Positions 1 through 9,296 of a stretch of DNA of 64,000 nt are shown here, in pieces. Every line of letters begins with the position of its first letter. The first letter of the stretch is position 1. The stretch comes from Akkermansia muciniphila (lineage in GTDB: Bacteria > Verrucomicrobiota > Verrucomicrobiia > Limisphaerales > UBA9464). A program made the position numbers and the translations under genes. Location: the NCBI GenBank assembly GCA_945861565.1, contig CAMAUY010000009.1, positions 1 through 64,000 on the forward strand, given 5' to 3'. The notes below the pieces were generated by a model. That model was not told the DNA's origin and did not search any database. It was given only the letters and a program-made list of their open reading frames with translations.

Positions 1-91
1 CAGGCCTATTCTATCCGCGTCAATCCGAGTTCATCCGCGGTTCTTCTTCGCGGCTTCCTTATCCGCGGATTTGGGAGCGAGAAGTGCTCTT

Positions 92-142
92 GTTCATGGT
101 CCAAATTCATGTCCATTCTTTGGAACACTTCTCTGCTCATGA
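92..142 (+). repeat. 51-bp interspersed repeat E, copy 1
   Basis: gttcatggtccaaattcatgtccattctttggaacacttctctgctcatga matches the reverse complement of 31915-31965 at 45/51 positions by hand alignment. Confidence 0.75.
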
Positions 143-1563
143 GCATTGATTACGATGCTGTGGTGATAGGCAGCGGTCCGAACGGGCTGGCGGCGGCAAT
201 TCAACTCGCGATTAACGGTTGGAAGATACTGGTGATCGAGGCTCGAGAAACGATTGGGGGCGGCACGAGGACGAAGGACTTGACGTTATCCGGCTTCCGT
301 CATGATGTGTGCTCGGCTGTGCATCCGATGGCCTTGGCGTCCCCTTTTTTCACTTCGTTGAATTTGGAGGCGCACGGGTTGAGTTGGGTCCAGTCGAAGA
401 TTCCGCTGGGTCATCCCCTGGATCACGGGCGCGCCGTCCTGCTGCATCGGTCTTTGGCTGAGACGTGTGATGGTTTGGGAGTCGATGGGGGCGCTTACCG
501 GCGTGTTTTCGAACCGTTGACCCGGCAGGCCACTAGTCTTTTTGAAGACCTGCTTAAGCCCTTTGGGATTCCCCGGCACCCAATCCGGATGGCGCGGTTC
601 GGTGTCCGGGCGTTACTGCCGGCGACGACGCTGGCCCGGTTTTTCCGAACGGCCGAGGCACGTGCGTTATTTGCGGGCACGTCGGGGCATTCCGTCCGTC
701 CGCTGCATCAGACGCTGACGTCCGCGGTTGGAATCGTGCTTCAGGTGGCGGCGCACGTGGGTGGATGGCCAATTCCTGCGGGCGGATCGCAAGAAATCGC
801 TAATGTGTTGGCGCGGGTTTTGGTGGCGAACGGCGGTGCGGTGACGTGTGGCTGCCGCGTTGAACGTTTCGAAGAACTGCCACCCGCCCGCGCCTATTTG
901 TTCGACGTCTCGCCGCGTCAGCTTTCGCGCATCTGTGGGGATGCCTTACCGGCGGCGTATCGTCAACGGTTGGAGGCGTACCGGCACGGTCCTGGGGTAT
1001 TCAAGGTGGACTATGCGCTGAGTGAACCGATCCCTTGGAGCAACGCAGCGTGTCGGAGCGCCGGCACAGTTCATGTTGGGGGAAGTTTCGAGGAGATTGC
1101 CGCCGCCGAGCGAGCGGCCTGGGATGGGAGCCTTACGGAGACACCCTTCGTTTTGGTGGCGCAGCCGTCGGTCAGTGATCCAACTCGCGCACCCGCCGGG
1201 CGGCATGTGGGTTGGGCCTATTGCCACGTGCCGAGCGGATCGACGGTGAGCCGTCGAGACTGCATCGAATCCCAGATTGAGCGGTATGCGCCGGGTTTTC
1301 GCGACTGCATCCTCGCAGCGCACACGCTGAACTGTGCGGAGATGGAGGAGTATAATCCCAATTATATAGGAGGCGATATCATCGGAGGCGTTACCGACTG
1401 GCGGCAACTTTTTACCAGGCCGGTGGGCCTGCGCGATCCCTATGCCACACCCAATCCGAAAATCTTCCTCTGTTCGGCGTCCACACCTCCCGGGGGTGGT
1501 GTCCATGGCATGTGCGGATACTGGGCTGCCCAGTCGGTCCGAAGGCGATGGGCCCGAGCTTGA
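139..1563 (+). CDS. FAD-dependent phytoene desaturase-like oxidoreductase (PYROXD2/CrtI-like)
   Basis: N-terminal dinucleotide-binding motif DYDAVVIGSGPNGLAAAIQLA and C-terminal GGGVHGMCGYWAA. The ORF is open from 109, but codons 109-138 lie in an interspersed repeat (copy at 31915-31965), so ATG 139 (MSIDYDAVVIGSG) is preferred. Confidence 0.85.
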   Translation: MSIDYDAVVIGSGPNGLAAAIQLAINGWKILVIEARETIGGGTRTKDLTLSGFRHDVCSAVHPMALASPFFTSLNLEAHGLSWVQSKIPLGHPLDHGRAVLLHRSLAETCDGLGVDGGAYRRVFEPLTRQATSLFEDLLKPFGIPRHPIRMARFGVRALLPATTLARFFRTAEARALFAGTSGHSVRPLHQTLTSAVGIVLQVAAHVGGWPIPAGGSQEIANVLARVLVANGGAVTCGCRVERFEELPPARAYLFDVSPRQLSRICGDALPAAYRQRLEAYRHGPGVFKVDYALSEPIPWSNAACRSAGTVHVGGSFEEIAAAERAAWDGSLTETPFVLVAQPSVSDPTRAPAGRHVGWAYCHVPSGSTVSRRDCIESQIERYAPGFRDCILAAHTLNCAEMEEYNPNYIGGDIIGGVTDWRQLFTRPVGLRDPYATPNPKIFLCSASTPPGGGVHGMCGYWAAQSVRRRWARA

Positions 1564-1628
1564 GGCCATCGATGGATCGGATTGATTCTCCTTCTCCGAT
1601 GACCGGCGGGGGATGCTTGGCATCGAAG

Positions 1629-4133
1629 TCACTGGGCTTTGGCGCGGTAGTATCCGTTGGTGGATGTCGTCGGCAGGACGAGTTGCAGGAGCGGCGTCGT
1701 GATATTGGTGGTCAACGTTGCCTTCCAGGTATTGAGGTCCGGCGACGAGTCGATCTGCACACGGGATCCGGCGCCTTCGCTGATTTGCACGTGGAGTCCG
1801 GAGGCGTCGCGTGAGAGGACTCGGAACCGGGCCGTGCTGGCGGCGGGTGCGTGGTTCAAAACCACGGTGCCGTTGGCACCGTTGACCCCATCGACCACCA
1901 CGTAGTACACCACATTGATTTGGAGGTTGGCCACCATCCGGCTGGTTTTGAGGCCGGGCTCGGCATTGTTGTTGCAGCTCACTTCGACGAGGCCATCGAA
2001 CAGACCAACACCGAGGCCGGTGTCGCGGTAAATTGCGAGGAGGGTGTCGAAGGTGCTCCCAACGGTGTTAAATTCGAACCTCCCGCTCACCGGGGGTTGA
2101 AAAGAAAACCATTGAGACGCGCCTCCGCGCACACCGCAGTGCAACGGTTCACCCTCTTCGGAAGAAGATTGCGTGGAGCTGAAGATCTGTGTTCCTGAAG
2201 TTCCCCCGACGAGTCCCGCGAGCCGAATGCCGCGGCGTGACCCGCCGAGGAAGCCCAAAATGGGGCCGACATCATCCCGCACATCGGCGAATTTATCGCT
2301 CGCTGTAAACGTTGCCGTCGGGGCCAGTCCCTCGAGTCTCCGGCTGAGTTGAAGCGTGACGGGATCGCTTCGGATGCGTGCGTCCCCTTCGATCCGCAAT
2401 TGATAGGTTGCCACGTCTTCAACCTCGATCGCACGAATCTGCAGCGTGGTCGTTGCGGAGCCCGTGATGCGCCCGCCGTCCGCGAGGGGTTGGCCGTCCT
2501 TGAGCCATTGGACGCGGGCAATGCCGGAGACGTCGACATTGAACGCGACGTCGGATCCCAGTCCGGCGGTCAGGTTGACCGGTTGCCTGAGGATCCGGGG
2601 CAATTCGCGGCTTTCGACGACCAGTTCCCAGGCGAGCACCACGTCGCCGTCGGCGCCGAATCGGCCATCGACGGCGATGGCGTAATCGGTTCCAGCTTCG
2701 ACGGGCAGTTTGAGTTCACTGGCGAATCCTGCGGCGCCGTCATCGTTGGCACCCAACCAGGTGAGTCGGTCGAGCCGATCGCCGTTATAGACCCCGAGGA
2801 GCGTATCGAAACTGCTACCGACGGTTGATAGAGTCAACGTTCCTGAGCCGGGCGGGCGATAGGTTACCCAGATCGATTTGCCTCCCCGCCTGAGAGCGTG
2901 CAGCCGTTCGTTGGGTTCTCGGGTGGCGAACGAGTTGGTGCCGATTCCAAATCCGGCGGCGGAGCGGATCAGCCCCCGCTGATCGAACGAGTCGGCGAAC
3001 GGCAGGGCCTCGGCGTTGGGGGAAACCTTCACCGGAAGAGTGACGAGATGAGCGGTGGCATCAGCGACGGAGACGGAGTAGGAGCCCGCGTCGCGCAGTT
3101 GGAATGGATCGAGAATTAGTGTCGCATTCGTGCGGCCCTCGAGGGTTTGCCCGTTGCGTCGCCATTGATACTGAAGGGGAGGGGTGCCGGTCGCATCGAC
3201 GGCGAGTGCGACCTTGCTACCGAGGGGAAAACTGCCCCCTTGAGGGACAGAGCGGAGTACGAGTCGGTCCGATTGGAGGCAGGTGTTGAAAGGGCCGGCT
3301 GCCAGGACCTGAAACATTTCGAAGAACGAGAGAGCGCGCGAGTAGAGTTGGAGCTGATCCAGTTGCCCGGGGAACGCGTTTGGAATAATTTCGACCTCGT
3401 CTGGGTCCTGAAAGTGCCCAATGAAAAGGTCCCCATTGCTCCAATCGTTGCCGTAAAGGATCGGGCCCGACCCGACGGTGCCGTTTCCGACCTCCTCTCC
3501 GTCCACATACAGGTGGGCGATTGATCCATCATAAGTGGCCAAGACTGCGTGCCAATCATCATCCCAGATGGCTGCCGGTGCGGGCGGGGACGCGACGATG
3601 CGGAGTGGATTCAGCGAGGTGCAGACGTAAAAGCGGAGCAACCCATCGGCCCCCGTGTAGAGCGCGAAGGAACTGGCGATCGTCGGGGAAAGCGATTTGC
3701 TTACGAGATATCGGTAGGATCCGGGTTCGGCTGATTTCATCCAGAGAACGATGGAAATCTGTTCTGGCCGGAGAGCGACGTCGTCCGGCACGCGGATCGT
3801 GCCACCGTTGGGAAGGAAATTTCGAGTTGCCCATCCCGGGGGGAGGAAGGGGAGCGCGCTGTCATCAAACCAGTTGGTGAACTGGACGGGACCCAGAGGA
3901 ATACCGGAATGTCCCCCGACCAAATCGCGCCCGTTGCCTTCGAAGGCGTAGGCGGCGATCAATCCGGGGGGGGCGGCAATGCATTCCTGGTTTTGAGCGC
4001 GGAGGCCGGTGATCGGCGTCAGTAGGAGGACAACCCACAACCGGGCGAGGGCTCGTGCCATCACGGTCAGGTCGCCACGGGTAATCCAAGCGACCGTCCG
4101 CCGGAGATCTGGAGGGTTGAATACGCGCGCCAC
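1629..4133 (-). CDS. secreted LamG/Ig-like multidomain protein
   Basis: Signal-like N-terminus; LamG-type segment (GLIAAYAFEGNGRDLVGGHSG...FIGHFQDPDEVEIIPNAFPGQLDQLQLYSRALS); Ig-like segments (QYQWRRNGQTLEGRTNATLIL, VQWLKDGQPLADGG); two repeats with TVGS[ST]FDTLL. Confidence 0.8.
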   Translation of the reverse strand: MARVFNPPDLRRTVAWITRGDLTVMARALARLWVVLLLTPITGLRAQNQECIAAPPGLIAAYAFEGNGRDLVGGHSGIPLGPVQFTNWFDDSALPFLPPGWATRNFLPNGGTIRVPDDVALRPEQISIVLWMKSAEPGSYRYLVSKSLSPTIASSFALYTGADGLLRFYVCTSLNPLRIVASPPAPAAIWDDDWHAVLATYDGSIAHLYVDGEEVGNGTVGSGPILYGNDWSNGDLFIGHFQDPDEVEIIPNAFPGQLDQLQLYSRALSFFEMFQVLAAGPFNTCLQSDRLVLRSVPQGGSFPLGSKVALAVDATGTPPLQYQWRRNGQTLEGRTNATLILDPFQLRDAGSYSVSVADATAHLVTLPVKVSPNAEALPFADSFDQRGLIRSAAGFGIGTNSFATREPNERLHALRRGGKSIWVTYRPPGSGTLTLSTVGSSFDTLLGVYNGDRLDRLTWLGANDDGAAGFASELKLPVEAGTDYAIAVDGRFGADGDVVLAWELVVESRELPRILRQPVNLTAGLGSDVAFNVDVSGIARVQWLKDGQPLADGGRITGSATTTLQIRAIEVEDVATYQLRIEGDARIRSDPVTLQLSRRLEGLAPTATFTASDKFADVRDDVGPILGFLGGSRRGIRLAGLVGGTSGTQIFSSTQSSSEEGEPLHCGVRGGASQWFSFQPPVSGRFEFNTVGSTFDTLLAIYRDTGLGVGLFDGLVEVSCNNNAEPGLKTSRMVANLQINVVYYVVVDGVNGANGTVVLNHAPAASTARFRVLSRDASGLHVQISEGAGSRVQIDSSPDLNTWKATLTTNITTPLLQLVLPTTSTNGYYRAKAQ

Positions 4134-4458
4134 GCACTAATTTGAACACCGGCGTCCTATTTTTTCCAATCCAAACCCGAATCAGACCGGACAGTTGACG
4201 CAGAGTCTTTCCAGGGAATCGGTCGGTGGGTAGAATTCGAAGCCGCCGACTCATGGATCGAGAATCAATCCCCGCAAATTCGAAGCGACCGCCAATTGGA
4301 CGCGGGATCAAATCACGAACGCGTTCCCCGAAACCAATCGAAAGCGGGAGCTTCAAATTCCGACTTGGCGCAACACGCCGAAAACAAGTTGCCGCATCTG
4401 GGGTGTTCCCGATGGAGAATCGGCATTTAGAAAAGCCGCGGAGCGGCACCAGAGCTTA

Positions 4459-4610
4459 GCCCACGGCGCGAGCCGTGGGATGATGTTCGGAAGAAACGAA
4501 AGCCCCGTCAGGGGCGACAGAGCTGGAGGAGTGCGCCTTGTGCCCAATTCTCTGTCGCCCCCGCGGCTTGCGTGCGGCGCACCCGGGAACCCACGGCTCA
4601 CGCCATGGGC
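4459..4610. repeat. Compound palindromic intergenic element (REP/BIME-like), family B
   Basis: gcccacggcgcgagccgtggg (4459-4479) pairs with cccacggctcacgccatgggc (4590-4610), 19/21. Nested perfect 12-bp inverted repeat ggggcgacagag (4511-4522) / ctctgtcgcccc (4550-4561). Confidence 0.8.
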
Positions 4611-4684
4611 ACCGTTCTGACGGCGCTCCGCGCCTCCGGAGGTCGCCTCAGCTGATAGAAGAGCGTCCTGCGTTTAAGGCGGTG

Positions 4685-4796
4685 CATCCCGAAGTTGTTG
4701 GTAGCGGTTGTCGCGCTGCGACAACCCCGCCCGCGTACAGCGGGCGGACAGGGCCGCAGCGCGGCGTCCGCTACCTTCTCCAACAACTTTAGGATG
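4685..4796. repeat. Palindromic element family A, copy 1
   Basis: Arms catcccgaagttgttgg ... ccaacaactttaggatg; internal hairpins gttgtcgc-gct-gcgacaac and ccgcccgc-gtaca-gcgggcgg. Second copy at 27987-28140. Confidence 0.85.
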
Positions 4797-4855
4797 CACG
4801 GCGTTTACTGGCGGTGCGTTGTTGAGAGTTTTCAAAATACAGCCTCCTATGCACA

Positions 4856-5722
4856 ATGGACATCCGATGTGATCGCATTTTCGGCGCTGACTGGGGTACG
4901 GAGCATCGATTTTCGACGCGAATGAGGGTGCGAGATTCCCGACTGCCGGAGGCTGCCCTGGCGGCGGTGGTTGAATGGAACCACGTGGAGCGAGTGGGTT
5001 GGATGGCGCGGGTTGCCGGGGTCGAGAGTCATGATGATGGCGATGTATTCTGGACGTATTGTCCCGGCGAGTTCTGGCCGGGCAACCAGGTGGTTGGAGC
5101 CCGATTTGCCGCGGCGCATGCCCGCGCACGCGTCGCGGCGATTCTGCGCCATCATTTGGAACGGCGGGCGGCGTGCAACTGGGTGATTGGTTCCGCCACG
5201 GTGCCTGCGGAACTGGGAACCATTCTTCGCGAAAATGGATTTTCGTGTCAGATCCATTATCGCGCGATGGTGGCGACACTGGGCCCTCAGCGCGGTGCTC
5301 TTGGATCCGTCCCCGGCGTCGACTTTCAGCAGTCCGATGTTCCTGTGCCGCTGCAAGCGGTCACGACTGCCCGACGGCGGGCCCAATTTGACGGGTTGGT
5401 TGCGGTCGGCCGGCTTCGACCGCAGCGGGTGTGGTACTTTGGAGCGATCGATTCCAGCATTCCGGTCGGCACGGCGACCTTGTTCGAGGGAGAGCAGGTG
5501 GCGGGGATCTACGATGTGGAAGTGATTCCCTCGCACCGGGGGCGTGGAATCGGGACTCGGCTTGTCCGCGAGGCGATGGAGCTGGCCAGCGGGCATGGAT
5601 TTCGAGCGGCGATCCTGAGTGCAACCGCGTCGGGTCACGGTTTGTACACGCGACTGGGGTTTCGGGATGTGGGAGTTCTCAGTTCGTGGAGGTACGGGAG
5701 AATGCGGCAACTCGGACTCTAA
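4856..5722 (+). CDS. GNAT family N-acetyltransferase
   Basis: C-terminal GNAT motif IYDVEVIPSHRGRGIGTRLVREAMELASGHGFRAAILSATASGHGLYTRLGFRDVG. Start may be ATG 4922. Confidence 0.8.
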   Translation: MDIRCDRIFGADWGTEHRFSTRMRVRDSRLPEAALAAVVEWNHVERVGWMARVAGVESHDDGDVFWTYCPGEFWPGNQVVGARFAAAHARARVAAILRHHLERRAACNWVIGSATVPAELGTILRENGFSCQIHYRAMVATLGPQRGALGSVPGVDFQQSDVPVPLQAVTTARRRAQFDGLVAVGRLRPQRVWYFGAIDSSIPVGTATLFEGEQVAGIYDVEVIPSHRGRGIGTRLVREAMELASGHGFRAAILSATASGHGLYTRLGFRDVGVLSSWRYGRMRQLGL

Positions 5723-6699
5723 ACCACCAATGCCATCGCTGCGGGCGGGTCCAGGGAAAGGGCGGCCTCGGTCATTTCGCGGATGAGGTTCACGAAGGAA
5801 GTGCGGGGCTTCCAATCCAGCAGCGCGCGCGCCTTCGCTGAATTGCCTACTACTGGGCTGGGTTCAGCGTTTCGAATTAGGCCTGGATCGATCCGAACGT
5901 ATGCGGCTGGATCCAATCCGACGGTGGCGAACGCCAAGTCGACCACTTCCTGGACGGAATGAAGCTTGCCGGTGGCGAAGATGTAATCGGTGGGGGTGTT
6001 GTGTTGCAGGGATCGCCAGAAGCCGTCGACGAAATCGCGGGCATCGCCCCAATCTCGTTGCGCCGTCGTGTCTCCCAGCAGTAACTTCCGCGCTCGCCCC
6101 TGCTTAATCGCTGCCGCTGCCCGGCAGATTTTGCCGGTGACGAAATCGGGCCCGCGCCGGGGCGATTCATGATTGAAGAGAATTCCGTTTACGGCGAACA
6201 GACCCTGGGATTCACGCCAAATGCGGACGAGATCGGTGGCCATGGCTTTGGAAGCGCCATAGGGATTCACGGGCCGGACGGGCGTCTGCTCATCCAGGGG
6301 AAACTGGCCGGAATACCCAAAAATCTGGGATGTCGACGCGTGGAAAAACCGGGGAGGTGGGGCGAGTCGCTGACACCCCTCCAGGAGTCGGAGCGTCGTC
6401 ATCACATTAGCCTCCACGGTGGCCCCCGGGTCTTCGAAGCTGGTCGGGATATGGGTCTGTGCGGCGAGGTGATACACTTCGCGAGGGCGGAGTCGGTCGA
6501 GTAACTCCGCGACGGCCGGCGCCTCTCGGAGATCCACCGGATGCATTGAGATCCGATCGCTCAGGTGGGAGGGGCGACGGAGGGCGGAGAATGTCGCAGG
6601 GCGGACGGCACCGTGTACTTCGTAACCGTGGGACTCCAGGAGTTCGGCGAGATATCCGCCGTCTTGGCCGGTGATACCAGTGATCAAAGCGCGTTGCAT
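5719..6699 (-). CDS. GDP-mannose 4,6-dehydratase-like NAD-dependent epimerase/dehydratase (divergent paralogue)
   Basis: [65 protein letters not shown]. Confidence 0.85.
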   Translation of the reverse strand: MQRALITGITGQDGGYLAELLESHGYEVHGAVRPATFSALRRPSHLSDRISMHPVDLREAPAVAELLDRLRPREVYHLAAQTHIPTSFEDPGATVEANVMTTLRLLEGCQRLAPPPRFFHASTSQIFGYSGQFPLDEQTPVRPVNPYGASKAMATDLVRIWRESQGLFAVNGILFNHESPRRGPDFVTGKICRAAAAIKQGRARKLLLGDTTAQRDWGDARDFVDGFWRSLQHNTPTDYIFATGKLHSVQEVVDLAFATVGLDPAAYVRIDPGLIRNAEPSPVVGNSAKARALLDWKPRTSFVNLIREMTEAALSLDPPAAMALVV

Positions 6700-6732
6700 G
6701 GCGACTGCGACGAGGCTTACGCCAAGCGGGCT

Positions 6733-7746
6733 TTAATACGAAAGGATTGGCCGGCCCGCGAGCTGATCCTTGAGCAGGCGGACGTCTGCATCGACCATCA
6801 ATTCGATGAGTTGCTTGAATTTTGTCTTCGGCTGCCATCCAAGCTTTCGCTGGGCTTTCGAAGAATCACCGATGAGGAGATCCACTTCGGCGGGCCGATA
6901 GTACCGGGGATCAATATCGACATAATCGTGCCAGTTCAGTCCTACCGCGCCGAAAGCGACGTCGAGGCATTCGCGGATGCTGTGCGTTTCATTGGTGGCG
7001 ACGACGTAATCATCCCCCTCGGCTTGCTGGAGCATGCGCCACATTGCCTCGACGTATTCCTTCGCGTATCCCCAGTCGCGCTTTGCGTCGAGATTACCGA
7101 GGGCGAGTCGCTTTTGGAGCCCGAGTTTGATGCGGGCTGCCGCAAGGGTGATTTTTCGGGTGACAAACGTCTCGCCGCGCCGCGGGGATTCGTGGTTGAA
7201 GAGAATGCCGTTGCTGGTGTGGAGTCCGTAGGATTCCCGGTAGTTAACCGTCGCCCAGTAGGCGAAAACCTTGGCGCAGGCATAGGGGCTTCGTGGCCAA
7301 AAAGGGGTCGTTTCCGACTGCGGCACCTCCTGCACCAAGCCGTACATTTCGCTTGAGCTCGCCTGGTAAAACCGAGGTTTGATCCCGACATCGCGGATGG
7401 CTTCGAGCAACCGGAGGCAGCCCGTGGCGGTGACGTCAACCGTATACTCGGGGACGTCGAAGCTGACTCGCACATGGCTTTGGGCGGCCAGGTTGTAAAC
7501 TTCGTCGGGTTGGACCCGGTCCACTAAACGAACCAGACCGCCACCGTCCGCCAGATCCCCGTAGTGCAGGTGCAGTTTGTCGAGGGGCAATTCGGTACTG
7601 GATTGAACTGCATCGAGCCGCGGTCGCACGGTGCTACTCTGCCGCCGGACGATGCCGTGGACTTCGTAGTCTTTTAACAGGAGCAATTCGGCCAAGTAGG
7701 AACCGTCCTGGCCGGTAATGCCCGTAATTAATGCCTTTTTCGCCAT
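6733..7746 (-). CDS. gmd: GDP-mannose 4,6-dehydratase
   Basis: [38 protein letters not shown]...[16 protein letters not shown]. Start set at ATG 7746 because the longer ORF (to 7932) runs into the upstream DUF1501 gene. Confidence 0.9.
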   Translation of the reverse strand: MAKKALITGITGQDGSYLAELLLLKDYEVHGIVRRQSSTVRPRLDAVQSSTELPLDKLHLHYGDLADGGGLVRLVDRVQPDEVYNLAAQSHVRVSFDVPEYTVDVTATGCLRLLEAIRDVGIKPRFYQASSSEMYGLVQEVPQSETTPFWPRSPYACAKVFAYWATVNYRESYGLHTSNGILFNHESPRRGETFVTRKITLAAARIKLGLQKRLALGNLDAKRDWGYAKEYVEAMWRMLQQAEGDDYVVATNETHSIRECLDVAFGAVGLNWHDYVDIDPRYYRPAEVDLLIGDSSKAQRKLGWQPKTKFKQLIELMVDADVRLLKDQLAGRPILSY

Positions 7747-7805
7747 AAAGAGCGCAGAGGGTCGGTGAGAGCCAACGTTAGGGCAAGACCCATCTGAGGC
7801 ACGAG

Positions 7806-9296
7806 TTACGTCAGAATTTCCCGCACGACTCGTGGCGTTGTTACCCCGGTCAGGCGTTCCTTGAGTCCACTGTGATTGATAAACAACTCTTCGTGATTGA
7901 TTCCCAGCAAGTGCAGCAGTGTGGCGTGCCAATCGGGAACACTGACTCGATTCTCGACCGCGGCAAAACCTAGTTCGTCGGTGGCTCCATACACGGTGCC
8001 GGCGCGAATCCCGGCCCCAGCCAGCCAGACCGTAAACGCGTTTTTGTTGTGGTCGCGCCCCGCGTTTTCGTCGGACTTATCGGACGAAAGTTGGGCGATG
8101 GGCAGACGACCAAATTCGCCGCCCCACATAACCAATGTGGTGTCGAGTAGGCCCCGTTGCTTGAGATCTTCGAGGAGCGCAGCAATAGGCTGATCCGTCC
8201 GCTGGCATGCCGAGATCAGACCCGATTTGATACCCGTGTGATGATCCCAGATCTGTCCATTGATAAAGATTTGCACAAACCGCACACCCCGTTCCACCAA
8301 TCGGCGTGCGGTTAAGCAGCGCCGGCCATACGAATCCGTTGGCTCCCGGCCAATCCCGTACGCATCCAATGTCCTCGCACTTTCGCGTGAGGGATCCAAG
8401 GCTTCATCCGCCGCCAATTGCATTCGTGCCGCCAATTCGTAACTCGCGATGCGCGCTGCCAGTTGGGGTTGATGCGGTCGCGCTCCCAGGTGCTGCTGAT
8501 TTAAGCGACTTAAGAAATCGCGCGCCAAGGGTGAGGCGATCGGACCGCCGGCAATTTCCGGATGGAGATTAAGAATGGGCGCACCTTGCGAGCGGAATCG
8601 CACCCCTTGGTAAACGGGGGGGAGAAAGCCGGCGGTCCAGTTTTCGACCCCATTGACGGGCAACCCTGCGGGGTCATCCAACACCACATAGGCGGGTAGA
8701 TTTTGGTTCTCGGATCCGATTCCATAGACTACCCACGATCCGAGGCATGGAAATCCGGTGCGCATCTGCCCGCTGTGAATAATGTAGAGGGCAGGTTCAT
8801 GGGTTATGTTGGTGGTGTACATCGACCGGACCACCGCCAGATCGTCGGCCTGCCGGGCGAGGTGCGGCAGCAATTCACTCAGCCAAAGACCTGATTTTCC
8901 GTGCTGCGAGAAACGGAAAGGGCTCCTCATAATCGCACCCGCCGAGCTGATGTTCTCGACTTCACCCGCGATGTTTTTGAAATACGCCTCCCCATGTCGA
9001 CGGTCCAACATCGGCTTAGGATCAAAGAGATCCACCTGGCTTGGCCCGCCATTCATGAAGAGTTGAATGACGGCCTTCGCGCGGGCAGGAAAATGCGGCC
9101 GGCGCGGGCTCAGATCCGCGTGAGGCGCGATTTCTCCCGCCGGTTCGCCAGCCCGGGCACTCGCGCCGAAGTCGGCCCGAAGCAACGAGCTCAAGGCCGC
9201 CCCACACAGCCCACCGGTCATCGTCTCGAACCATGCGCGGCGCGTCAGAGGATTCTGGGGCGGCGCGCCTCGCCACCGTGGCATTTTAGTCGACAT
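7806..9296 (-). CDS. DUF1501 domain-containing protein
   Basis: [55 protein letters not shown], typical DUF1501; paired with a PSD1/DUF1549/DUF1553 gene. Confidence 0.9.
   Translation of the reverse strand: MSTKMPRWRGAPPQNPLTRRAWFETMTGGLCGAALSSLLRADFGASARAGEPAGEIAPHADLSPRRPHFPARAKAVIQLFMNGGPSQVDLFDPKPMLDRRHGEAYFKNIAGEVENISSAGAIMRSPFRFSQHGKSGLWLSELLPHLARQADDLAVVRSMYTTNITHEPALYIIHSGQMRTGFPCLGSWVVYGIGSENQNLPAYVVLDDPAGLPVNGVENWTAGFLPPVYQGVRFRSQGAPILNLHPEIAGGPIASPLARDFLSRLNQQHLGARPHQPQLAARIASYELAARMQLAADEALDPSRESARTLDAYGIGREPTDSYGRRCLTARRLVERGVRFVQIFINGQIWDHHTGIKSGLISACQRTDQPIAALLEDLKQRGLLDTTLVMWGGEFGRLPIAQLSSDKSDENAGRDHNKNAFTVWLAGAGIRAGTVYGATDELGFAAVENRVSVPDWHATLLHLLGINHEELFINHSGLKERLTGVTTPRVVREILT

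Noticed and set aside
7747-7932. N-terminal extension of the gmd ORF ([12 protein letters not shown]...)
   Set aside because: Overlaps the 3' end of the DUF1501 gene; canonical GMD start MAKKALITG is at 7746.
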